Origin: Acanthornis magna
Taxonomy: Eukaryota > Chordata > Aves > Passeriformes > Acanthizidae
Reading direction: 5' to 3'
Assembly (NCBI GenBank): GCA_036785705.1
Contig: JAWUZG010000070.1
Span: 1,933,001-1,997,000, forward strand
Length of the DNA stretch: 64,000 bases
Within the stretch, counting starts at the first letter, position 1; every line of letters starts with the position of its first letter. The notes under the pieces are model-generated. The model made no database searches. It was given only the letters and a program-made list of their open reading frames with translations, and was not told where the DNA came from. A program made the translations under genes and the position numbers. Below are positions 12,201 to 24,200 of this stretch, one piece after another.

Positions 12201-15200
12201 TGTCTCTCAAAATCCAGTGATTTGTAGGAGTCAGCAGCCGTTCCAACTCAGCTGGAGAGAGTCAGAAGCAATTGCATTGAAATCTCCAGGAAGAACCAGC
12301 CTAGGAGTGCTCCCCCGTAGTCCCCTGTCCTGGAATTTTGGGGAGCACCTGTTAGTGCACCTGCTGGTGGACCCTGCTCTTGCCACATCATCTGAGGCCA
12401 CTCTTGGCAGACGGGCAGCAAGTCTGTCCCTGTCCCCTGACAACGTGCAAGCTCCCTGCCCGGCTGGCAGCTGGAGGTCTCACAGCACATGGGATCAACC
12501 CCATCTGTCCCAGCCCTGCATATCTTACTGTATATGGCCCTGCACTCCAGCCCGCCCTTACCTCACGCTGGCCTCCTCTGGGAGCCGGGGGGATTTGTCT
12601 CCAGCTGCCCCATTCCCCTCAGTGGCTGGGGGAGGAGGTGGGAATTCCTCTGTGCCGTTGGCAGAAGTGCAAGAGCTCAGCTCGGGAAGAGGACGGGATG
12701 GCGGCGGTGGGGAGAAGGGCGGCTGGGAAGGCGCGACAAACACCTCATCGTCCTCCTCGTCCTGCAGCGATGGTGGGGGCGTGAGCTGCAGCCCCGACTC
12801 TGAGATCCGGAGCTGGGTCATGCCCTGGGGAGAAGGAGTCTCTGGGTCGGAGGAAGTGCTGCTCTGTGCGGGCAGGGACTGCCACCTCTGCGAGGGCCTC
12901 GGCCCAGCCGCTGGAGGAGACACCACGGCCCTGGCATAGCTGCTGTCTTTGACAGAATGAGCCCACGCTGCTTTGGGCACGAGGGACCTGTGCAGCAGCC
13001 CAGCTTTCCTTCTCCACATCATCTCTTCCGTGGGAGTCTCGGGGGATCTATCTTGGACAGCATCCAAAGGCTGTGCCTGAGTGTTCCCGTTGCCCTCGGG
13101 GGGCATGGTGCCCTGCCCAGCCTCTCGTTTGGCATGGTGCTGTCTCAGAGCCTGGCTCTCACCTGTGCTCTGGAAGTCTGAGGGGGCCTGGGCGGGTGTA
13201 TTGGGAGAAGAGTGGCCAGATCCAGAAGGAGTAAGGTTAAGGAACAATGGTTTAAAGCCTTGCTTTTGCTCAGGATAGTGACTCCTTGCCTCTGTTGGGG
13301 CTGGGAAAAATGCAGAAGTCCTGCTATCTGGCCTGGAAAGTTCTGAAAGCTTGTGGTTCTCAGCCAGTGTGGTGGGCCCGGCGACAGCCTCGGTGCTGCG
13401 GAGGGGATGGGGATAGTAACTTGTGAACGCCACCTTCTCTGAGTGGCTTCTTTCTTTCTTGCTGAAAGACCTAAACACCAAGAGACAGACCATGGTAAGA
13501 TTAATAACTAATCAATGAGCAGGAAATTTTTTGTGCACCTCCTTAATAGGCAGGTTACCAACCCTATCAGAGGGCAGTGCCACTGCCTGCTAGGCTAGGT
13601 GAGGCACAGCTGTGCTTTGAAACTGGAAGTAAAATCCCGAGCCAGATCCACTCCCTCTCACCATCTCCCATCATTTTCAGTGGGTGCTACATCACACATA
13701 CATGTAGCAAGCACCACAGCAATTACTCAATGGAAAAAATACTAGGAAAACCTAATGCCTGGCTTCCTTTCCCACTCTGCTTTCAATTTTGTTTGTTACA
13801 GATGGGGCCAGTAGCAACTGTTGTAAGATACACTATTTGATATTATCTACCACCAAACCCCATTCTCAGTTGCTTGTAATTTTAAGAATTTCAGCTCCAT
13901 GGGCCAAATATTCCCATAATGTTATCTGATCCTTTTGGAAAGGTGCCATTAAAATTGGAAAGGTGCCATTAAAATTATTCAACTGTCTCCAAGAACAAAG
14001 CAAGGCCAAAAATGCACGATTTTGACAATGGAGAAAATTTTAAAAAGCTCCTGCAGCCTTGGAATCCTGTTAGAAGAAAGAGCTCCCTCAGACAGGCAGG
14101 TGTGACAAAACAGCAAAGCCAACACATTCCAACTGTAAGTGGATGTTAAGGCTGCAAAGCCAGCAGATTGAATCATTCCTTCCACGTCTTTTAGGGTGCT
14201 CTCATGTGAACATGAGAAACAGCATCTGCCCTTTGGAGTGACGATCCTGCTTGGAATCCAGAGCCAAACCTATCTGCCTGTCTGGCTATTTAACTGGAAA
14301 ACAAACTGAGCAGTAATAATGGCACTGGCAGATGCAAGAGAAGGTGGCCTGGAACCACGAGGCCATACCACAAACCAGCAAACCACAATGAACCTCTACT
14401 GCCAGTGCATTTTCTGTTCTTGAGATGCATTGTGCAATAATCCCCACACTGCCAATCTGTGATGCTGGAGACTTGGGCCCCAAATTTGTTCTCAGATGTA
14501 CTGGTACAAATTAAGAATAACTCTGTCAAAGACATGGGTCGTTCCGCCTTTATTCTGGTGTGACTGAGAATAGAATTTGGCAGCCTGTGCCTGGGGGTGG
14601 GGAAACTTCCCAGACAGGCTGCTCTTGGTATTGTCTGTGGTTCCTGGACAGTAGCAGTGTGTATTCTTTTCAGATGCTCAGTGTTTGTCGGGAAACCAGA
14701 TGGTGATTCTCTAATTCAGAGGTCTCTCCTACTGTGGAATCAACTGTGGATTCTAAAATTGATGGAGCAGCTCCCAGTGTTGTGTGCACCTGGGGAGCAG
14801 AGGAAGAGCATGTGTGACCAGACCAAATGACTGCTGACCCGGCTTTTCCTAACTTAACCATCTGACAGTTTTCCTCCTTGAGCATGAGAGGCGCTAGGGA
14901 TGCTCTCATCTCCCTTCCAGCACATGGAGCAGCTGTGTCCCAAGGAAACCTAGAAACATAATTCCTACTGCTTGCCTCGCTTCCCTGAAGGGCCCATGCA
15001 TGGAGAACGCTTCTCCTATCCTTTTGTTTTATCTTGGGATATCCAGCTCTGAGCAAGAAGGGAAAGACACCTCCCATCTCCCAGAAGAAATGTGCTTGCG
15101 AAGCATGCGGGATGCCTAAGCTGCACAAACATCATAAAACTGTTAATAACCAATAATCTTTGCGCAGTGAAGCATGAAAATGAGAAACCTGCATTTCGTG

Positions 15201-18200
15201 CCCCAATAAACTTGTTTTCAGGCTGGGTGTTCAATCCCATTACTTGCAAAATAGGCTGGGGAAAGAAAAAAATAAAAGGAAGCCACAAGTAATGATTGAG
15301 CAGCAGAATGAAATGCCATCCATCTCCAGGAGAGAAGGGGAGGCAGGAGGAAACAGCTGCATTGTTCTCTTAGGAAAAAACATGGAAAAAATTGTTCCAA
15401 ATCAAAGTAAATGGGTGTGTTTTAAATAATCCTACAAGGATGTGCCTGAAGGCAGATTGAGTCCCTTTAAAACAACATTTTTGTGTTCTTTGGGGCAAAA
15501 ATGGCCATAAGTAAGATCGGCCAGAGTAGGAGGCCTCCTCTGCTTCCAGCTGTCACTCCCTGACCTAGAGCTGCATGGAGAAACCTTTGGAGACAGCAGT
15601 GTTAACTCCCACTGGGACCACGGAGAGGGCTGGCATTTACTGTAAGTCTGTGAGGAACAGAGCTCCTTTGTGAACAATGCTTTTAGTCCCCCTTGATGGT
15701 TTTTACCCTAATGGGAGTTAGCTGTTTGGGCACTCAGGGCTTAGGGCAAACATCTATTTATTATTTAAATGTAAATACAGCACGATCAACTTCAGTTCTT
15801 GTTAACTTCAAAACAATCCGGGGCTAAGTGGAGAGTTACATAAGTCCTAAGACGTTGAGTTTTGTGCTTACACTTTTCTATTTTTAAAAGTATTTCTGTC
15901 TCCCCTGTTGGCTGAGCAACACATCCTGCCTGCACAAAGGGAAGCAGCCCAAAGGCCAGCTCCCAGTCGAGCACGATCAAGGAAATACCTTGGGTTTAGT
16001 CCCTCACTTTTGGGGAGGCAGCATCCTGGGGTGAATAAAACCAGCCAGAGTGGGACATCTAGGTATTTTCTCCTTTAGGATCCTTCAGTTATGATAGCAA
16101 CCAATGTGAGTCCCAACAGCAGATCAAACACATTCTAGAAGTTATGTAAGTGGAAATTTGCTGCAGAAACATGCTCCAAGACGACATGAAGAGGACTTGA
16201 TAATAAATTAATGTCTATAGTGAAAGAAAAAGCTTGTAGCAACTCCTCCTACGTCTGCTGGGCAGAGCACAGTTGGGACTGTGTTAGTGCAGGTGTTTTC
16301 CCTAAACAACCCATGACAACTGCTGCTGGCAGGGGGACAGCCAGAGCTGGCCCCGCAGGGACAAAGGGAACGTGGACATGGACCCACCTGGCTCCCACGC
16401 TGACTGCGTAGAAGGGATCCCTCACCATGGGGCCGAATTCACTGCTCTCCCTTCTCAGCAGCTCCTGGGGTACCAAGGCAGCATCAGCAGTGAGCAGAAA
16501 GCAAAACAAAATACCAAAACACGGATGAGAATGCCTTCAAAGCCCGAGAGCAAGTCATTCCCCATGGCTATCCACTCCTTCCTATCTCTAAACAAATTCC
16601 TGCAGTGACAGTGCAACGTGATTTGTATGCAGCCTGAAAGGAACACTAAGCACTGTACACAAGGCCCTGAGAAACGAACAGTGAGTGAGGCAGAAAAGTC
16701 TGCTGCTAAACTGGAAATAAACATTTCCCACAAAACATCTGAAAAGGCCAACAAAAACCTAATAAATAGTAATTTTTAAAAAAAATCACCCTGTTGGTTT
16801 GGCTTTGTCCCCCATATTTATAGCTGTGGTTTTGCGCTGGAGATGATAAGAAACAAACCTAATGAAGAAACCACTTCAATGTAAAATTCCCTTTCAAACA
16901 GACTCTATGTATTGGTATATATGCTAGAAGTCAAATTAGGATTAGGAAAAGGATTTTCACAAGTGCCTTGCTGCCTATAGGACTAATTCCTCATTTCACA
17001 GGTGGTTACAGCTAAATCCCTCTGGAAAACAGCCATAAGAGCTCTCCCCCTTCAGCACCTGAATTAAGACTCTGTGAGCAGGTCTGCAGTGCTATTCACC
17101 CTCTTCCTTGAGTCAGCTTCCAAAAGGCAGAACCTCTGGTTTGGCCACTGAATGTATGAACAATTAAAAATGAGCCAGGAGGGGGAAATAAAGATCTTGA
17201 GATCCACCCTGTATGTCTGATAGACTGGGTCATTCATTAATGAAAAATGAATTGGGTCTGCTTGTCATCCAGCCTGTCACTGAAAAGTACATTTTGGTGA
17301 TTTTTCACTCTCTGGATGTCTGATTTTGTTGATGCTCTGATCGGCAAGTGTGACAAAATGGCACAGATGGGCCTGGTGCCTGGCTGGGGTGGAAAAATAC
17401 TGATGGTGGGATGAGATAGGGGTCGTTCTGGAAGTGCATTCTGGTCACTTGATATTCACAAGCCGCTTTTTTAATTCACTCTATTTAAAGATGTGGCAGG
17501 GGAGCTGAGGGCTGCTGAGGGTGGATGCGTAGAATGAAGCACACAATGAGTTTGGGACAGCAGCTTCCCCTCACCCTGGTTTGGCCCATTTGTGAGATGT
17601 TGCCCAGAGCTTTCTGTCATTTGACTTGGGACCATTTTGCTGGTCCTGGATAATCTGTTCTGGGCCAGGAGTGAGTGCAGGAATAGAGGGAGATGTCCTG
17701 GATCTCAGCTGCCCTTTAAGTATGTGAACCTCTCCAAACACTCAGCCTATTTGGGGCAAGAAGCCTGCCCACACATTTTGGTTGTTTGCTCCCTCTCTCC
17801 ATGATGAATGGGGCCTGGCATGGAAACAGGGATGGGGCAGCAGACATGGCACTGCTGTAAATCCTTGCGGCTCGACCAGTTGCAGTTGCCTAAATAGGTC
17901 TGATTTCAGCCAGCTGAAGAGCTGGCCTGGGCAGTTGTTCTTTAAGAATTTAGCCTGCTTATTCTGTTTACCATCATCAGAGTCAGTCGAATTCCCCATT
18001 CGTGACATCAGTGTGATGCTCCCAACCACCAAGCAGGGGACATGGAAGGGCCAGGGTCTCTGTTCAGTTTTCTCTGCGATGTTTCCCTCCTCAGTTGGAG
18101 GCTAAACATAATGGTTATTTGGCAGTGCCTCTGCCCAGCACTTGCCAACACTGTCAGGCACAGTGGGAGCCAGGGCAATTCCAAGCAGCCTCTAATCCTC

Positions 18201-21200
18201 TCTACTTTGCACCAGGAAAATGGGCTGAGGCAGAACAGCAAAACATCCCACTAGTGGGACATCCCACTAGAAAGGTGCTCAGTCCTTCTCTGGTGCTGCT
18301 GGCAGGCAAGGACAGGACACCTCAGATGGGATGTCCAGAGCAGCAAGAACACACCGGCATAGGAACTGAAATCCCGGCATCCCTGACACCCCTGACATAG
18401 CCCCAGCAGGGACAGAGCTGAACCCCACCAGCAATCTTTTAATTATGATGCACTAAACAGCCTGAGCATGCGCTGAACCTGTCTCTAATCAATGGAGTCC
18501 TAGTCATGACTGGACATCAGCCTGTTCTTGGACATGCCCCCATATTCCCTGGTTCTGAGAGCCCTGCTTGTGGGCACACGTGATCCCATTCCCACATACC
18601 TGGTGTTTCTTATCCGCCGTGGGAGATGACCTGGAACGTACATGCACAGGGACTGGCTGATTGTCGTACCTATCGAGCAAGTCTTCCACAGACACCGATT
18701 TCCCAGATTTCCTGGCAGTGGAGGGTGTTTCAAAGACCTGCTCCTGCTTCCTGTAGCGAGGCTGGCCTTGCGTGCCCAGCGGGTCTGTCTGCGTGCCTTT
18801 GGTGAGATCCGATCTGGGTCTGTAATCCCGGCATCTCTCTGTTTTCGGCCGGCTGCTGACCAAGCTGTCCTGGCGCCCCGGCACCTTCTCATCTCCACTC
18901 GTGTCCAAGCAGTCCATCAGCCCGGGGGGAAGGGTGGAAGACATCCGTCCTGTCCTGGATATCCGCTCTGCGGACTCTCTGTGGCGGTACAGGTTCTGGT
19001 CCTGGAGGGAATTCATGCTGGAGGCGGAGGAGAGGCTCTGGCTGTCGGGGCCACCCAGCTGCAGGTAGGAGCTGTGCGAGCGCTCCCGGAGCAGCCCGAT
19101 GTCCTGCGAGGACGGCCGCCGCCCCATTTTGCGCTCAATGTAGTCGGCCAGGGCATTCTGCTGGAGCTGCTTGAGCTCTGGCTTGGACAGGCTGGCTGTG
19201 GAGGAAGCTTTGCCGTCCCTCTCGAAGATCTTGCGCCGGTCGGCCACCGTGTTCTCCGGGAAGACAAAATGGATGCTTTTCTTCTGGAAGGAGAAAGGCG
19301 ATGGCTCCCCATCTGAGATGCCCACTTCGTTCATCTTCTCGGGCTCCGAGTAGGAGCGCTTCTTCTGCTCCGCCGTCAGCCGCTTCCGGCCCCCGATGCG
19401 CAGCACGTGCTGCGTCCTGGTGTAGTCCAGGGCGGAGAAGCCGCCTTCTGTGGGTGTGATGCTGTGCCTCTCCTTCGGGGTGTGTGGGGACGTTGCTGTG
19501 CTCCTCATGCCCACATGGGCCGAGGCAGGCCTCTGGGACACCCTCTTGGGCGTGTTCCCGAAGGGGGGGCTGATGCGGCGGAAAGAGGTGGCCCTTAGCA
19601 CCCTGGACTGGGCATCTTTAATGCTGTTCCTGTAGGCCCTGTGAAACGATGAGTCCAGCTGTGACCCGTGCACATCCGGGATGTTATCCTTCCAGAGGAT
19701 CTCCTTCTCAGTCTCACCACCCAGCTGGAATGTGCTTTTACTCCGTGGTAGCTGAGCTGTCCTTATTTGCACCTCATTTTCAGGACACGGGCTGTAGTAC
19801 TCACTGGGTCTTGCGTGCTTCACCGAAGCCACCATCTGCAGCTCTACAGGGCGCCAGTCAGCCTCTTCCAGCTTCCCATTCCTGATGGAAGGGCTGGAGC
19901 CCCTGCCTGGCTCACTGGGCAGCTTGCTCCTCATGTCCTCTGGGCTGTGCATGGAGCACCTTGTGCTGGCAGGCTGGCTCGTCCTGCTCGGCCCATAGTG
20001 CTGGCCAAAGCTGGGAATGCCAGCGCTCTGGGGCCGGGGAGTGCTCTGCTCCCGCTGCTCAAACTTGTTGACCTTCTCCAGCACCGAGCAGCGAGGCTTG
20101 CCAGCCTCTGGTTTGCTGTAGGGGAAACTTTGGGTGCTGCTAGAGCTGAGCCGGCTCCTCCCGAAATCCAAGGTCTTTGGGAGCTGTGGAGAAGGGGCTT
20201 CTTTGCACTTTGGCTCAGCAGCATGGAACAGAGCCATGCTTGTGCCCTCCTCCTCCTGCCTCATGAAGGCCTGTGGGTCCATGTCGCTCCACTGTCTGTG
20301 CCCCTGCTCCCTGTGATCCTTCTCCTCTTCGCTGTTCAGGAAGGACAGTTTGGTGTTGGAATAACCCTCACCTGGTTGCGTCTCCCTTAGCTCGGAGCTG
20401 CTTTGCCTCCTGGAGCTCTCTGGTATGTTCTGCAAGGAAGAGAAACCATACTGCTTGGCCTTGCTGTGACCCCATGGGTGGGGAACAGCAGCATCTCTCT
20501 CATTTACCTGTACATTGCCATTTTTGTCCTCCTGGGGTCCAGGTGTCCAGTCCTCTTTGGGCTGGTAAGGAGTTTTCCTCTCACTAGCATCCCTCAGCTG
20601 GGGTTGTGGAGCCTGGAAAACGGTCTTGGAGGCCTGTGTGGTACCCGTGGTCTCTCGGTGGCTGTGTGCTGCCTTGTATAGGGGTAACAGCTCCTCCTTT
20701 CGCGACGCAGCCAGACAGAGCTCCGGGTCTGCTGCGCTGGGAGGTTTCTGCTGCATGAGTTTGGCTTCGTGCTTTCTCTCAGTGGCAGGGGGCTGGTAGA
20801 AGATGGTCGACCTGTTTGTAGTGCTTTGGTTTCCATTCTCATCAAAGCCCAGCGTGCCGCTGGCTACAGCCTTGTCGTAGGAGACCGGGAGGGCTGGGGA
20901 GTAGCCACTTTCTTTGGCCAGAGCTGGGTAAAGCGTCCCGGTGCTGCTGGAGGAAGGCCGGGGCACCTGGGCGTAGTGCGGCTCTGGGGAGGGAACGGCA
21001 TAGACACCGGTGGGCAGCAGGGGCTGCCCCGGCTGGGCTGGCTGGGAATAGCTCTGCTTGGGCTTCATGGTGGGGCTGTTCTCCGGGCTCTTCTCCACCA
21101 CGGTGTGCAGGTGCCCTTCTCCGAAGGGCGGTTTCAGCAGCGGCCCCTGGGACAGGGAGCTGATGAGCGGCGCCCAGGCTCCTTTTGGCTGGGTCCGGCC

Positions 21201-24200
21201 AGGCTTGTTCGGCTCGAGGCTGGCGCCTGAGCCGGGCCTCTCGTGGTGCCTGATGGCTGCGTAGCTGTCACTGCGAGCGGGAGGCAGGGGGGGTCCTTTG
21301 GGGGACTGGCTCTTGCTGTCCGAGGGGCCCTGGGCTGGCTGTGCCCAGGAAGAGGCCGTGCCGTGCCGGCTGAAGGCGTGGAGCCTGCCGTGGCCGCGGC
21401 CATCCAGGGAGGCCCGGGCGTCGGCACTGGAAAGCAGGGCTGAGGGCTTCACCTCGTACTCCTGGGAGATGCGTTGCTGGGCGTCGTACACCGTGCGGAC
21501 ATATCGGATGTCCGCCTGCCTCATCCCCTCCGGCAGCCCCCCGCGGGACTGCGCGCCGTCCCCGGAACACGAGTGCTCCTTGCCCAGCGGAGCCGCGGGG
21601 TACTCGGGGATGCTGGAGTTGGTGGAGAAGGAGCTGTAGGCAGAGTCTCTCTTGCTGTGGAGGTGGGAGAGCTGGTCGATGCTGTTGGTGGATTTGGCCG
21701 GGGACAGGTGACAAGGGTGGTAGGCAGGGGAGGAGTGGTCCAAGCTCTCCATGCTGCCCCGGGAGCTGTACTGGTCAGGACTCCTCCTCAGATAGCCATG
21801 CTCGTATCCAGAGAGATCGCTGGTGGAGGAGCTGGGGGACAGCGAGGGAAGAGTGAAAACCAGCAGAGGAGAGGCACAACAACTTATAAGTGAGCTCAGA
21901 AGCAAGATGTTTAGTTTTGAGATGAAAACCCATATTTGGGCCTTGCTCCATCCCCTGTTTGGAGTCATCCCAGTTCACAAAGAGGAACTGCTTGACATTG
22001 CAACACATGGCTCTTATTTACCACAGAAATACAGACAGAAAGACGGTGCATCTCTGGAGCCAGGGAGGATCAACCCCACCCAGCAAACCCATCCAAAGCC
22101 CTTGGAAAGCTGAATGAGCACTGACACCACTGAGGAGGAGGAGAGGAGCACATGGGGCGTTATGGGGGGAATCTAATCTCTTTCTTTTTTTCCCATTTCA
22201 TTTCTTTTTATGGAGATGAAGGCTATGCCCTGGCAGGCTTCCTGGAAATTCAGCTGTCCCAAGGATAGTTTGTTTGCTGCAAGAAAACTAAGCTGACAAG
22301 AAGAGGAGAGATGTGTGTGTCTGTGCCTGGAGGAAAGTGGGGTGCAACCATAGAAACAGTCTGAGAATTCCCAGAAAGTCTGCACTGCCACCTCTTCATG
22401 TAGCTCAGCAGATGCAGGTACACCTTGGCACTTCCTCTGAGGTGTCCAAAGAGGACTCGTGGCCACCAGAGAAGTGATCAAAAAAGAAGGATATTCAGAG
22501 GTCTTTCTATCCATGGGAAGGGAGCTCTTTGTGCCAGTCATAGTCCCTTTTTTACATCTCACAAGGGGATATCACAAATGTCTGCAGAGCTTGCCCTGGC
22601 TAATCTCCCCTTCCAGATTCAAGCAAATACATTGAGGACTGGAGAGTGTAGCCTGAGGATTTCACTCTTCTTCCCTCTCCTCCCAGCTTCCCTTCCTCAG
22701 GTATCACTTTCTCTAGTTCCCTCTGCAACTACATGTGCTGTCCTGGCAGAGCCACGGGAAAGCAGCAGGAAGGGACAGGCTGTGGGAGGGCAAGGCACAG
22801 AGCTGGAAGCTGGCTCCAGATCGTATCCCAAAAAAGGGATACACCCAGGGGAGAAGGCTGCTAAGATGAGGAAAGGGCAGAAGGAAACCCACTCACAGCA
22901 GCTCTGCAGAGAGATGCAGAGGAACAGACAGGAAGAGATATGGCAAATCTCAGGACAAAGCTGGTTTACTCATTTAAATGCACCACTCTATTTTGGATTC
23001 AAATAACCATCTCCCTGGCAATGCCCAGCACAGCCCTAGCCAGCTGGCCACTAGATGTTCCCCGTGCTCCTCTTCCAGCACCCGGGAGACTGAGCAGTGC
23101 TGCCAAAGGCTCTGCCAGGAACTGCCTGGGAAGCAAAGCCCCTCGGTGGGAAAGCAGTACACTCCAGAATGAGCTGTGCTGAGGCCACAGACCAGCACAC
23201 TTTATTTTCTGCAACCATCTCCTCACTTCCTTTAATGCTCTTTTTTCTCTTTCCTCTCCTCTGCCAAGGATCAGTCTTGCTTGTAGAAGAAAGTGATGTT
23301 TCAATCCCAGAGGCTATAAAGGAGAGTTTCGAAACCCTTCTGCCTTTCTGGGGAAAATCTTTCAAGGGCAGAATTTAAACTTGTCCTTCCTCAAGCTGCC
23401 CCGCACGTTCAGTTATGATAGAGCTGACTCCTGCAGAAAGCCACTGCCAATCCAGGAAATCCCTCCCTGAACTCCTCACCCTGGGAGCACTCTCTCTGAT
23501 GCGCTGTTGGCTGTTCCATTACACTGACAGGCTCTGCTACCTACGCCCTTTTCTTCCTTTTTTTTCCAATAAGCTCAGTTAGACTTTGGACTTATTTTCC
23601 TTTGTTGGCAAAACAACCATGCTGTGTTTCTATATGGCGACAGGCCACAGGACGCAGAGCAGGACTCCAGCATCCACAGAAAGCTCTATCAGCATCCTGA
23701 CAGTGGGCTCCTGTCTTGCTGGGAAGGGGGATTTTTAAAGCAGCTCATTTCCTAGCTGCTAATCACCTCACAAAGCACTTAAAGGAGGAAAACACAGTCA
23801 CTTTATTAGGGAAACCAAACAGCAGCTGGAGCCTTTCTAACTCTAATCCAAACCTTGGCTGTTCATAAACCTGTATGGAGGTGACTGGTACCATTTTCCC
23901 AGCACACCTTTTGCCCCCTCCCTTCCCTCCACAGCTTTGTAGCACTTACCTGGAGTGGTAGGACTGATGCCAAGGGGTGCCAAGCGTACCCTGAGATATT
24001 TGCATCATGCTGGGATCGGGTTGGTTCTCCGCGAGTTTGGTTGAATGCCAGGAGTGAGGTCGGCCTGGAGTTTCACTCCGCCTAGGTGAAAGCAGAAGGA
24101 ATTTGCACATCAGCAACAGGCCAGCTCTCCCAAGGAAGATGGATGTGAACTTAGCGCCAACATTTAAAACTGCTCGTGCCCATTTGTGTTTCACTGCTAC

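Noticed and set aside
12085..12939. 284-codon plus-strand frame
   Set aside because: Antisense to intron 7 and exon 7; its low-complexity Ser/Gly run is the complement of the proline- and acid-rich SHROOM3 codons.
18642..21893. Plus-strand frames of 100-224 codons opposite SHROOM3 exon 5
   Set aside because: Antisense shadows of a long GC-rich coding exon, with no independent similarity or splice structure.
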